A DNA stretch of 64,000 nucleotides from the NCBI GenBank assembly GCA_027943745.1, contig AP025763.1, positions 1,922,001 through 1,986,000 on the forward strand. The letters run 5' to 3'. The position numbers and the translations under genes are program-made. This document shows positions 52,378 through 61,706 of this stretch, in pieces; position 1 is the stretch's first letter, and every line of letters begins with the position of its first letter. This stretch comes from Neptuniibacter victor. Its GTDB lineage: Bacteria > Pseudomonadota > Gammaproteobacteria > Pseudomonadales > Balneatricaceae. The notes under the pieces are model-generated. The model was not told the DNA's origin and did no database searches. It saw only the letters and a list, made by a program, of their open reading frames with translations.

Positions 52378-52767
52378 ATGAGTAGACCAATACCCGCCGC
52401 CAATGTAGATGATCTAAAGACTTGGGTTAAGTACAAAAGTAAAATGTGCCAAAGCTGTCGAGGAACTTGCTGTAGCTTGCCTGTAGAAGTTCGTTTTAAC
52501 GATCTAGTGAGGATGGGGGTCCTTCATGAATTTGACGCTCACGAACCTGCTAAGAAGCTGGCTAAGCGTTTGATGAAAGAAGGCGTTGTGGGTCACTTTA
52601 ACCATAAAACTGAAGTCTACACGTTGTCGCGCTACGCTAACGATGATTGTATTTATCTAGAGCAGAAGTCTCGGTTATGCACGATCTACCAGAATCGTCC
52701 GGACACCTGCCGCCAACACCCCACAGTTGGCCCTAAGCCAGGTTTTTGTGCCTACCAGCCAAAATAA
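52378..52767 (+). CDS. YkgJ-family cysteine-cluster protein
   Basis: 129 aa. Cysteines at C-x2-C-x3-CC (CQSCRGTCCS near 24-33), then DCIYLEQKSRLCTIYQNRPDTCRQHP near 90-115 and a final Cys near 124: the metal-binding (zinc or Fe-S) layout of the family. Cytoplasmic. Function in the family is unclear. It is followed by the GST gene after 39 bp, probably one transcript. ATG 52378 has no good ribosome site (TTTGTCCT), so the real start could lie slightly downstream, though the N-terminus looks regular. Confidence 0.87.
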   Translation: MSRPIPAANVDDLKTWVKYKSKMCQSCRGTCCSLPVEVRFNDLVRMGVLHEFDAHEPAKKLAKRLMKEGVVGHFNHKTEVYTLSRYANDDCIYLEQKSRLCTIYQNRPDTCRQHPTVGPKPGFCAYQPK

Positions 52768-52806
52768 ATAAACCATGGTTTATGTCGTATTAAAGGTGCT
52801 AAATCT

Positions 52807-53460
52807 ATGAATGATCTATCGCGTCCTATCCTGTACTCCTTTCGCCGCTGCCCTTATGCGATGAGAGCGCGCTTAGCCATCGCTTACAGTGAGGTGAAGG
52901 TTGAGCTGCGAGAGATTGTTTTGCGTAGCAAACCTGACCATATGCTAAGCATATCCCCAAAGGGAACGGTGCCTGTTCTACAGCTGCAAGATGGTAAGGT
53001 GATCGACGAAAGCATCGATATTATGCATTGGGCCCTAGGGATTAATGATCCAAACGGTTGGAGCTTGATACAGCAGAGAGCCGAGATCGATGCACTGATC
53101 TATGAGAATGATTGCGTGTTTAAACCTTCCTTAGATCGCTATAAGTACGCTGATCGTTATCCTGAGCACTCCCAAGAGCATTATCGCACTGAATGTGAAA
53201 GTTGGTTTATTAAGCTGGAGTCTTTACTCGTTAAAAATGGACCTCATCTGCTTGGCACCAAGCCAACGCTTGCTGATATGGCGCTGTTGCCCTTTATGAG
53301 GCAGTGTGCACATGTCGATCTTGATTGGTTTGAACAAACGCAATATCACCATCTACAGCGTTGGCTTTCATCATTTAAAGAATCAGAACTATTTAAGCGC
53401 ATCATGCCTAAAATCCCTGCTTGGGAGATGCACGGTGAAGGTATAACTTTTCCGGATTGA
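52807..53460 (+). CDS. Glutathione S-transferase family protein
   Basis: 217 aa. Thioredoxin-like domain with RCPYAMRAR (14-22; Cys15 places it near omega/beta types), the cis-Pro in GTVPVLQL (53-60) and ESIDIMHW, which binds the glutathione gamma-glutamyl group; then the helical domain with LADMALLPFMR (158-168). Substrate unknown. Follows the YkgJ-like gene and ends about 80 bp before a terminator. AGGTGCTAAATCT precedes the ATG. Confidence 0.85.
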   Translation: MNDLSRPILYSFRRCPYAMRARLAIAYSEVKVELREIVLRSKPDHMLSISPKGTVPVLQLQDGKVIDESIDIMHWALGINDPNGWSLIQQRAEIDALIYENDCVFKPSLDRYKYADRYPEHSQEHYRTECESWFIKLESLLVKNGPHLLGTKPTLADMALLPFMRQCAHVDLDWFEQTQYHHLQRWLSSFKESELFKRIMPKIPAWEMHGEGITFPD

Positions 53461-53539
53461 TCAGGATTTGAGTGTAGCGAAAAATGGCGTTCATATTGAA
53501 CGTGGCAGGTGTTGCTATCAGTTATTAGGCATCAGAAAC

Positions 53540-53573
53540 AAGGCCCTAACATGAGATTCATGCTAGGGCCTTT
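53540..53573. terminator. Hairpin between the convergent GST and channel genes
   Basis: AAGGCCCTA-a-CATG, 5-nt loop, CATG-c-TAGGGCCTT, then TTATAATTA: 13 pairs with one mismatch. The T tract is short on both sides, but position and stability fit a bidirectional terminator. Confidence 0.75.
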
Positions 53574-53577
53574 ATAA

Positions 53578-54381
53578 TTAGGCTTTATCTTTTATCATCT
53601 GTTTTAGTTCATCTATCTGCTTAGAAAGATCTTCTATCGTAAGCTGTCCTTCGGCTAACGCTTTCTCTTTGGCTTCTTCAGCGTGTTCGTTTTCCATTAC
53701 ATTCACCACAATACCGATCACCATATTTAAAAAAGCGAACGTGGTTAAAAAAATGAAGGTTAAATAATAGAGCCAGCTTAATGGATAAACCGCCATGGTT
53801 TCGTACATAACATCGGTCCAATCTTCAAATGTCATGACACGGAACAGTGTCAGCATTGCAATAGCAATATCACCCCAAAGATCTTCATTGATGTGGACGA
53901 AGAAAGAAGCACCGATCGCCGCGTAGATATAAAAAATGATAAACATCAATAAGATAACGTAGCCTAGCTGCGGCAGGGCCTTAATCAGAGAGTTCAGTAA
54001 TAGGCGAAGCTCTGGAACGATCGAAACCATACGGAGAACACGGAAGATTCGAATCAATCGCCCAATCAGCGCCATCTCGCTATCTTGAATAGGGATTAAG
54101 CTCACAACCACAATTAACGTGTCGAATATGTTCCACGGGTTTTTAAAGAAAGTCTTTTTATTGGGTTCACCGATAAAACGGATGGTGATCTCAATAAGGA
54201 AGAATGCTGTGATGGCACGATCCATCCAAGCAATGATTGTTAAAACATGCTCAGGTATGTCGTATGTTTTGGCACCGATAACGAGTGCAGAAAAAAGAAT
54301 AACCCCAACAACGAAAAACTCGAATGCTCGATTGCTGCGGATTTTAAAAAAACTATTCTGTAGGGATTCAATATTCATCAT
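53578..54381 (-). CDS. Single-domain voltage-gated cation channel (BacNav-like)
   Basis: 267 aa, six membrane segments. S4 carries Arg108, Arg111, Arg114 and Arg117, spaced by three (RLIRIFRVLR). The pore between S5 and S6 has the filter TFEDWTD (184-190), against TLESWSM or a close form in typical bacterial sodium channels; the two extra acidic residues (Asp187, Asp190) recall the Ca-selective engineered filter TLDDWSD. S6 is followed by a charged neck and a coiled coil (LTIEDLSKQIDELKQMIKDK at 244-263) for tetramer assembly. Selectivity for Na, Ca or both cannot be decided from sequence. Alone on its strand. Confidence 0.88.
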   Translation of the reverse strand: MMNIESLQNSFFKIRSNRAFEFFVVGVILFSALVIGAKTYDIPEHVLTIIAWMDRAITAFFLIEITIRFIGEPNKKTFFKNPWNIFDTLIVVVSLIPIQDSEMALIGRLIRIFRVLRMVSIVPELRLLLNSLIKALPQLGYVILLMFIIFYIYAAIGASFFVHINEDLWGDIAIAMLTLFRVMTFEDWTDVMYETMAVYPLSWLYYLTFIFLTTFAFLNMVIGIVVNVMENEHAEEAKEKALAEGQLTIEDLSKQIDELKQMIKDKA

Positions 54382-54461
54382 AAAGCCACAATATTGTCTA
54401 AATTCGGCAGAACTTTACTGTGGTTTAATGACAAAGGGTAGTAAAAAATTATTGTTCGCCA

Positions 54462-54504
54462 GCACGGGGATAAATCTTATGAGTTTATGCGCTTTATCCC
54501 GTGC
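54462..54504 (-). terminator. Probable terminator after rarD
   Basis: On the minus strand GCACGGGATAAA, 18-nt loop, TTTATCCCCGTGC (one bulged base), starting 9 bp after the rarD stop; a TTTTTT tract lies about 14 bp further, so it is an imperfect terminator. Confidence 0.5.
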
Positions 54505-54512
54505 GGTGTTCC

Positions 54513-55448
54513 TTAGTTAGGCTCTGCCGAATAGGATTGAGTAATCCTTTTCTGACGCTGAAATAATAAGCCTTCGATACTGAAAAGCCCTAAGGCGATC
54601 CAAATGATGACAAATGACAGCAGCCTCTGCTGGTCCATGGGTTCACCGTAGTAGAAAACTGCGATTAAAAAGGCGATGCTGGGGCCTATGTATTGGAGCA
54701 GACCTACAAGCGTTAAGCTTAATCTCCGTGCAGCAGATGCAAACGAGAGCAGGGGTAAGCTTGTAACCAAACCAGCACACATCAGAATTAGCATAGTTTC
54801 ATTGCCTTCAGTGATGAATTGAAACTCCTGCTTAACGATTAGCCAGATCATAAAGCCTGCGGAAAGCGGCAGCAGCCACAACGTCTCAATAAATAAACCG
54901 CTGATTGAGTCAACGGGGATCTTTTTTCGTAAAGCCCCGTAGGTGGCAAAACTAAAAGCTAACGTTAATGCCACCCAAGGTAGTTCACCCAATAACACTA
55001 TTTGGTAAATCACACCAAGCGCAGCAATCATAACCGCTACCCATTGGGCTAACCGCATGCGCTCACTAAAAAAAATCATGCCAAATACAATGCTGATCAA
55101 TGGGTTAATGAAATATCCCAATGTGGCTTCTACTATACGTTCCTGTCCAACAGCCCATATGAAGGTGAGCCAATTAAGCGAAATAACTGCAGCGGATAAG
55201 GCTAACCCCGTTACTATTTTAGGACGTTTTAAAAAGCCTAAAATATCCTTTAGTCGCCCAGTGAAGGTGATAAATATAGCTAAAAAACCAACGGACCACA
55301 CTACACGATGTGCGAGCACCTCGGTAGCAGTTACATGGTCAACGGCTTTGAAATATACCGGTACGAGCCCCCACATAATAAAGGCTGAAAGGGCATAGTA
55401 GATGCCTTTCTTTTGCTCAGCATGCTGATCCAAAGGTGTAACGTTCAT
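54513..55448 (-). CDS. rarD: EamA-family transporter RarD
   Basis: 311 aa with ten membrane helices and the RarD N-terminus KGIYYALSAFIMWGLVPVYFKAVDHV, LAHRVVWS near 46-53 and GYFINPLISIVFGM near 104-117. RarD proteins (chloramphenicol-sensitive protein family) are drug/metabolite-type carriers whose natural substrate is uncertain. It overlaps the preceding Gate-domain gene by 4 bp, so the two are co-transcribed and co-translated. Confidence 0.88.
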   Translation of the reverse strand: MNVTPLDQHAEQKKGIYYALSAFIMWGLVPVYFKAVDHVTATEVLAHRVVWSVGFLAIFITFTGRLKDILGFLKRPKIVTGLALSAAVISLNWLTFIWAVGQERIVEATLGYFINPLISIVFGMIFFSERMRLAQWVAVMIAALGVIYQIVLLGELPWVALTLAFSFATYGALRKKIPVDSISGLFIETLWLLPLSAGFMIWLIVKQEFQFITEGNETMLILMCAGLVTSLPLLSFASAARRLSLTLVGLLQYIGPSIAFLIAVFYYGEPMDQQRLLSFVIIWIALGLFSIEGLLFQRQKRITQSYSAEPN

Positions 55449-56485
55449 TCACTTTTCTCATTCATTGTTGTGCGGGTCATCGTGCTGTGGGGAGTTGTTA
55501 CTGAAACATCCCTAAATAGAAATCGTTGCTGAAACTGATCACTTGTTCTAAATAACACACGTGTCATCAGACTAATAACGATAACGCTAAATAGTAGTCT
55601 TGCCCATAAGACACCAGACAGGTCGGCCCCCATCGTTAACACCAATAACGTATCCTCGATGATGCTGTGGCAAAGACTTAATAAACAAAGCGCAGCGAAA
55701 CAATCTTTTGGGCTGACAGAACCACTTTTAGCCTCTTTAATTAAAAGTCCGCCGCCAAAGGACAAACCTAAAGTGACCCCGACAATAGCCAAAGAGGTTG
55801 CTTGACGGCTTATCCCCATCAATTTCAAAAGTGGCTGTAATAGCCAGATCATTAAACGCTCTATATGTAGCCAGCGTAGCAGTCTTAGGAGGCTAAGAAG
55901 AGCAGTGACGATTACAACAATCATCGCCAACCCTTTTAGCTGTGTGACAGCCCACACATCCAAGGTTTGCGGTCCAGATTGCTCAGGTTGCCAAGCTAGA
56001 ACCACAGGCTCTTGTAGCCAGCCACCTAAGCGATAAACATGATAGAGCAAGGCGCCAAGAACGAGTGCAGAGATAACACGAAGCAGGAGAGCGAAAATAA
56101 GACGCATGCCAGCTTGCTGAGTGATTCTAAGCTCTAATGGCAGGCTGTGAGCCATGAGTAACATACTGCTAAGTACTGTCACTTGCGCTACGGTCAAATT
56201 CTCAGCGGGCGCGAGCTGGAAAAAGATAAGCATCCCGCCATAGATATTGGTGAGTAGTGTGGTTGTCCATACTAGCCCCATGCTTTCTGGCAAACCAACT
56301 AATTGCATCAAAGGTGATAGCGCGGCACTAATGTAGGGTATAGTTCCGAGCTCTTCAAGAATTTTAACCGCGATGACTACGGGTATCGTTAGCTTGAAAA
56401 GAAGCAAGCAAACATCATAGATCTCTTTACCTAGATCTTTTAAGGTTTGCTGGAAAGATGCTTGCGTTATTCGGAAGTTGTTCAT
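55445..56485 (-). CDS. Nucleoside-recognition (Gate) domain membrane protein
   Basis: 346 aa, eight or more membrane helices. Two Gate-like halves: VCLLLFKLTIPVVIAVKILEELG (27-49) and ILLMAH-like SSMLLMAHSLPLELRITQQAG (106-126), with GVTLGLSFGGGLLIKEAKSG near 233-252 and SLCHSIIEDTLLVLTMGA, the HSIxED motif of the family. Transport of nucleosides or other solutes is presumed in the family, but no substrate is known. Its stop overlaps the rarD start by 4 bp. Divergent from an Lrp-type regulator, which may control it. Confidence 0.8.
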   Translation of the reverse strand: MNNFRITQASFQQTLKDLGKEIYDVCLLLFKLTIPVVIAVKILEELGTIPYISAALSPLMQLVGLPESMGLVWTTTLLTNIYGGMLIFFQLAPAENLTVAQVTVLSSMLLMAHSLPLELRITQQAGMRLIFALLLRVISALVLGALLYHVYRLGGWLQEPVVLAWQPEQSGPQTLDVWAVTQLKGLAMIVVIVTALLSLLRLLRWLHIERLMIWLLQPLLKLMGISRQATSLAIVGVTLGLSFGGGLLIKEAKSGSVSPKDCFAALCLLSLCHSIIEDTLLVLTMGADLSGVLWARLLFSVIVISLMTRVLFRTSDQFQQRFLFRDVSVTTPHSTMTRTTMNEKSE

Positions 56486-56639
56486 CGTATTTTCATTCTG
56501 TTGATCTATTCACGAGAGATACAGTGTATGTAAGTTTTATAACTTATGATTTCTTATATTGATGAATTTATGGAATAAAATAATTTTTGTGTAAAAATAA
56601 CGAAATTAAATTAAATAATGATTCAAGTTAAAGAAATCT

Positions 56640-57113
56640 ATGAATGTAGCGCTAGATAAAATTGATCGTCATATCCTTCGTTGCTTGCAGATCGATAATA
56701 GAATAAGTAATTTGCAGCTTGCTGAAGAGGTTGGGCTTTCGCCACCTGCTTGTCTACGTAGAGTGAGAAGGCTACGGGAAGAGGGGGTCATTGTAGCGGA
56801 TGTCTCGCTTGTTAATCCTCGTATGCTTGGGCGAGTGCTAAATATCATCGTCGAAGTAGAGATGAATCGTGATCAACTTGATGTGTATGATGCCTTTATG
56901 TTGAAAATGCAATCGGCTCCCGAAGTCACACAATGCTATCAAGTAACGGGCGATGTCGATTTTGTGCTGGTTGTGATGGTGGCGGATATGGAGGCATATG
57001 AAGCATTTGCTCGCCGTGATTTAGCCAGCAATAACAATCTTCGGAAATTTCGTTCACTGATATCATTAAAGCGAAACAAATTTTCAACCGCGGTGGATTT
57101 GGATCAGATATAA
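56640..57113 (+). CDS. Lrp/AsnC-family transcriptional regulator
   Basis: 157 aa: winged helix-turn-helix (LDKIDRHILRCLQIDNRISNLQLAEEVGLSPPACLRRVRRLREEG, residues 5-49) and RAM effector domain (about 65-150; YQVTGDVDFVLVV near 100). Feast/famine-type regulator. Divergent by about 155 bp from the Gate-domain and rarD genes, the likely target operon. The effector is probably an amino acid, not identified. The leader is AT-rich with AAGAAATCT before the ATG. Confidence 0.9.
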   Translation: MNVALDKIDRHILRCLQIDNRISNLQLAEEVGLSPPACLRRVRRLREEGVIVADVSLVNPRMLGRVLNIIVEVEMNRDQLDVYDAFMLKMQSAPEVTQCYQVTGDVDFVLVVMVADMEAYEAFARRDLASNNNLRKFRSLISLKRNKFSTAVDLDQI

Positions 57114-57257
57114 CGATGCTTGTATCTCGCTCATTAATTTGTAACATTCGCTTCATCAATCAGTCATAAAAAAACGGTTTGATACGTAGTTGCCGTACCA
57201 ATCAATGTGTCGATTGGCAGCATAAGAAAACTGTATCAAAACTTTTAGGACTGGGTC

Positions 57258-57452
57258 ATGAGTAGCAAACTGAGACTGGACGAAATTACGTTTAGTGATG
57301 AAGAATTGGATAACGATCACGCGATCAACCGTAACGATACAAATTTTAAGAAGAGACCAACCAAAACAAAACGAAAAAAACAGGATTCAGAGAGCTATAT
57401 GCATCAGCGGATCATGAAGCGTGGAGTGCAAGATAGCCGGGAATATCAATAA
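57258..57452 (+). CDS. Short basic hypothetical protein
   Basis: 64 aa, hydrophilic. An acidic N-terminus (DEITFSDEELDND) and a basic middle (KKRPTKTKRKK) suggest a nucleic-acid or ribosome-associated protein, which is inference. TTAGGACTGGGTC before the ATG is a clear ribosome site, and a strong terminator follows 23 bp after the stop, so I regard it as a real gene. I do not recognise the family. Confidence 0.6.
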   Translation: MSSKLRLDEITFSDEELDNDHAINRNDTNFKKRPTKTKRKKQDSESYMHQRIMKRGVQDSREYQ

Positions 57453-57475
57453 AAACGACTGGTTGATGCAGCATT

Positions 57476-57505
57476 AAAAAAGAGCGGGCTTAGCCGCTCT
57501 TTTTT
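57476..57505. terminator. Bidirectional terminator
   Basis: AAAAAAGAGCGG, loop GCTTAG, CCGCTCTTTTT. It separates the 64-aa gene from the convergent RNA helicase. Confidence 0.92.
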
Positions 57506-57525
57506 AGTTGAATCGTAAGGAATAT

Positions 57526-58794
<1,269 letters not shown>

Positions 58795-58980
58795 ATGTGC
58801 CCCTCAGGCGGTATTCTTCAAAAACGGGGATTATAAAGCAAATTCGATCATTAAGTTATAGCCAACTGATCTGTATCAGTCAGTATTGATCGACTAAAGT
58901 AGGCAAACGCCCGTTTAATCATTTATAGTAAGATACTATTACACGATGTACTTGGTTAACTCTTTGAAATGAGTAGATAA

Positions 58981-59307
58981 ATGACAATATCTAGCACTAA
59001 GAAAGTAACAGTGATTTTTAGAATTGAAGCTGGCTGCCTCGGGCCTGAAGGTGTAAGTCATGTTGATAGATTTTGCGTACAAGCTAGAGCTAAGTTACAA
59101 AGCCTCCATGGTGGATTTATTGATTGGGAGGTAGTGCCAAGAAATGACAAAAACCTTCCAGAAATCGATTATGCGATTAATGGAAAAATGCTAAATAGAG
59201 ATCAAGCAGCGCGTTTACTGAGTATCTTTGATTTTGAAATCGATAATTTCGAAATGACGGTATTTGACGAGTTGCCAGAGATGATCGATCAATACTTCGG
59301 ACGCTAA
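58981..59307 (+). CDS. Hypothetical protein, 108 aa
   Basis: Cytoplasmic, no recognisable domain. KVTVIFRIEAGCLGPEGVSHVDRFCVQARAKL is a beta-alpha start with conserved-looking GCLGPEG, which suggests a small compact fold; the C-terminus is acidic. I do not know the family. It starts directly after ATGAGTAGATAA, without a strong ribosome site. An AT-rich 190-bp leader separates it from rhlE. Confidence 0.6.
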   Translation: MTISSTKKVTVIFRIEAGCLGPEGVSHVDRFCVQARAKLQSLHGGFIDWEVVPRNDKNLPEIDYAINGKMLNRDQAARLLSIFDFEIDNFEMTVFDELPEMIDQYFGR

Positions 59308-59573
59308 TCTACTGTAATACTATCAACGGTTAACTTGTATAAAAGCAGATAACATAATGATTTGAATGGCAAATACAGTAATTGCGCTTATGTCTGCTAG
59401 CGAACCCCGCTCGAAAAAAATTGTTTCTCTAAACAGTTAATTGCGCTAAAAGCCTCTCCAAACGCACCTAAGAAGCGCCACATACTTAAGCAGAAGTGCT
59501 GGAGCCAAAAGGAAGAAACTGCTAAAAACGATTATTGCTAAATGGAATTAACAGTATAGCGAGGTTAGATATT

Positions 59574-59939
59574 ATGTTTCGTCTAATGCATTGCGTAAGG
59601 AAAAGAGAGAATGTTTCTGAAGTCGAATTCAGAAGGCGCTGGGCGACGGATGAATTTGACGCTTTAATATCCGAAGCGGCTCTTCTGTTTAATGTATGTA
59701 ACTACAAAAAGAGTTTGTATCTTCATGTCGTATTAAATGATGAACTAAGAAGCGAAGCGGGCGGAGAGCAACCATACGATGCTGTGATTGAGTACTGGTG
59801 GAAAGATAAAAAGGATTATCCTTCGCTTGATTCACCAATAACACAAAAATGGATCGATAAGCTCGAAGCTTATCAAGAAGCGTTTATTGATAGTGACCGC
59901 TCTTGCTTATTTTTTACTGACTGGGAAGAAGATCAGTAA
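59574..59939 (+). CDS. EthD-like dimeric alpha/beta-barrel protein
   Basis: 121 aa from ATG 59574 (GCGAGG upstream); an earlier frame start at 59535 is not needed. The N-terminus MFRLMHCVRKRENVSEVEFRRRW has the xxxxCxRRxxxxxxEFxxxW pattern of the EthD/ferredoxin-like barrel family, but the later part (YWWKDKKDYPSLDS, SCLFFTDWEED) is less typical. It may be a degradation accessory or an enzyme of unknown substrate. Alone, with 265 bp of AT-rich leader. Confidence 0.6.
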   Translation: MFRLMHCVRKRENVSEVEFRRRWATDEFDALISEAALLFNVCNYKKSLYLHVVLNDELRSEAGGEQPYDAVIEYWWKDKKDYPSLDSPITQKWIDKLEAYQEAFIDSDRSCLFFTDWEEDQ

Positions 59940-59956
59940 CAAACTACATGCTAGCA

Positions 59957-59993
59957 GGGTATGTAAAATATGATGCTTAGGTCATACATACCC
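59957..59993. terminator. Hairpin between convergent EthD-like and dodecin genes
   Basis: GGGTATGTA, 19-nt loop, TACATACCC: nine perfect pairs, flanked by GCTAGC at both sides. T tracts are poor; a bidirectional terminator is likely from position only. Confidence 0.5.
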
Positions 59994-60004
59994 AATATTT
60001 GACG

Positions 60005-60220
60005 CTAGCTTCCCTCTATTCTAAAGCCAATCTTTAGCGTTACTTGAAAATGCCCAACCTTGCCATCCTGTATATGCCCTCTGGTTTCGGTCACTTCAAA
60101 CCAATCCATGTTCGACACCGTTTTAGAGCATTCTGATATTGCATTATTGATTGCGTAATCAACACCTTTGGTAGATGAGCCCACGACCTCAATTTTCTTA
60201 TAAGTATGATGTCCTGACAT
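60005..60220 (-). CDS. Dodecin
   Basis: 71-aa flavin-binding protein forming a hollow dodecamer. ATG 60220 (MSGHHTYKKIEVVGSS) fits the family length; a longer frame to 60265 would add 15 residues of unrelated sequence. Recognised from YKKIEVVGSSTKGVDYAINNAI, the flavin-stacking Trp in NMDWFEV and RGHIQDGKVGHFQVTLKIGF. It probably buffers riboflavin or FMN. Confidence 0.93.
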   Translation of the reverse strand: MSGHHTYKKIEVVGSSTKGVDYAINNAISECSKTVSNMDWFEVTETRGHIQDGKVGHFQVTLKIGFRIEGS

Positions 60221-60374
60221 TCTATAGTTCCTTGATCCGTTAAAGTCCTCTAATAGTGTAGACAAAGATAGATAAGACGCTCTGTTTTAGAAGCTCGTGC
60301 CAAGTATGGGGGGCTAAGCATAGAGCGCTAAACACTTAGTCATTTTTGAAGGATATAATACAATCACTATATTC

Positions 60375-60385
60375 GTGACAGTCAC
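60375..60385 (+). promoter_or_regulatory. Palindrome GTGACAGTCAC, left copy
   Basis: Perfect 5-1-5 palindrome 15 bp before the start of the 88-aa gene, right where it would block the ribosome site or the promoter start. Its counterpart lies at the stop codon (60664). A likely operator for the adjacent small basic protein. Confidence 0.55.
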
Positions 60386-60400
60386 AATAAAGAGCAAAGC

Positions 60401-60667
60401 ATGATCGAAGCAACGGGTAAGCAGACTAAGATAGCAAACAGAACAAAAACAGCCGTTAAGCGTGGCAGAAAGCCTCTGTTTTCAGATTCGATGACACCGG
60501 CCCAACGCAAGGCTAAACAGCGCAGGGAGCAAGATGCTTTTATCCTAGAGAATGATTCCACAGATTGGACTGAGTCCGATTGCATGCGCGTACTATCGAC
60601 GAAGAAATTTAATGCGATGCATAAATTTGCTTGGGAGCGATTAGGTCATATAAAAGGATATATGTGA
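60401..60667 (+). CDS. Small basic protein, putative regulator
   Basis: 88 aa. ATG 60401, with AAAGAGCAAAGC upstream as a moderate ribosome site. Basic N-terminus KTAVKRGRKPLFSDSMTPAQRKAKQRREQDAFI (16-48) resembles short DNA-binding or plasmid/phage copy-control proteins carrying a GRKPLF...SPAQR helix; the C-terminus has aromatic residues (WERLGHIKGYM). It lies between two palindromes that are exact reverse complements (60375 and 60664), the second covering its stop codon. No neighbours in a plasmid or phage gene set are visible. I do not assign a function. Confidence 0.65.
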   Translation: MIEATGKQTKIANRTKTAVKRGRKPLFSDSMTPAQRKAKQRREQDAFILENDSTDWTESDCMRVLSTKKFNAMHKFAWERLGHIKGYM

Positions 60668-60674
60668 CTGTCAC
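60664..60674 (+). promoter_or_regulatory. Palindrome GTGACTGTCAC, right copy
   Basis: Exact reverse complement of the element at 60375 and itself palindromic except for the central base. It includes the TGA stop (60665-60667) of the 88-aa gene. Confidence 0.5.
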
Positions 60675-60821
60675 GCAATTGTATTAAATAAAACTGTACA
60701 TGCCTCAATGAGCTGAAAGTTAAAGCCACCAGGCAAAGGGTAGAAGACTTAATAGCTCATTTTTTCTTAATAAGTTATTGTCTTCAATCCAAACAGTATG
60801 GTTATGAAGCGGTGCTCGATT

Positions 60822-61487
60822 ATGTCTAAAACAGTCGTAATAACTGGTGCTAGTAGGGGGATAGGCCTCTCTTTCAGTCAGTTATATCAGGAACGAGGCT
60901 ATGTGGTTTATGCAGCCTGTCGAAATACCTCCTCTGAATTGGCAGCCCTTGGGGTTAACGTCATTGAAGGAGTGGATGTATCTAAGCCTGAGGGGATTAT
61001 GTGCCTTGTAGCTGCACTGGAAGGGATAGAGATTGATCTTCTAATTAACAATGCGGGTATTCTTCGGAACGAAGTCCTTGGCAATATTGACCAAACAACT
61101 ATCCGCCAGCAATTTGAAACGAATGCATTAGCACCGCTGCTTGTTACTGAGTCATTAATAGGCAACCTGAGCGCACAGGCTAAAGTGGCTTTCATCACGA
61201 GTCGCATGGGGTCGGTTACGGATAACTCTAGCGGTGGACGATATGGCTACCGTATGTCAAAAGCGGCATTGAATATTGCAGCGGTGTCTATGGCCCATGA
61301 TTTAAAGCCAAAAGGTATCGCTGTTGCGATTCTCCACCCAGGCTTAGTTGGAACCGATATGATTGGGGGTGTGGGGGACATCACACCAGATCAAGCGGCC
61401 GACAGGCTTTCGCAACGAATCGATCAGCTTAATCTTTCTAATACTGGCACGTTCTGGCATTCAAATGGAGAGGTCCTACCTTGGTAG
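60822..61487 (+). CDS. Short-chain dehydrogenase, carbonyl-reductase-like
   Basis: 222 aa from ATG 60822; an ATG at 60804 is possible. GASRGIG (9-15), ACRN near 32, DV near 52-53, NNAG (76-79), Ser127 and Y-x3-K at Tyr143-Lys147. The typical C-terminal HPGLVGTDMIGG fits the SDR type related to CsgA/YciK-like family members. NADP-dependent carbonyl reduction likely; substrate unknown. It has a good terminator and is alone. Confidence 0.88.
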   Translation: MSKTVVITGASRGIGLSFSQLYQERGYVVYAACRNTSSELAALGVNVIEGVDVSKPEGIMCLVAALEGIEIDLLINNAGILRNEVLGNIDQTTIRQQFETNALAPLLVTESLIGNLSAQAKVAFITSRMGSVTDNSSGGRYGYRMSKAALNIAAVSMAHDLKPKGIAVAILHPGLVGTDMIGGVGDITPDQAADRLSQRIDQLNLSNTGTFWHSNGEVLPW

Positions 61488-61520
61488 ACTGGAAGCGTTA
61501 CTGATTTATACTGATACTCC

Positions 61521-61546
61521 AAGGGGCTTTCTGTAAGTCCCTTTTT
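61521..61546 (+). terminator. Terminator after the SDR gene
   Basis: AAGGGGCTT, 5-nt loop, AAGTCCCTT (nine pairs, one G-U), then TTT. Located 34 bp after the stop. Confidence 0.7.
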
Positions 61547-61706
61547 GCATTTTAATTACTTTAAAAACAATCGGTTATTTTGTTATTTTAATGCTCTTTA
61601 GTGCGCCAAGTATCAATGCCGCTGCTCAACAGAAATGCTGGCTATAGCTTCAAAACCCAGAAGCAGGTTCTTAAAAGCTAACTCTCTGCATTTTTATCAA
61701 GAGCGA

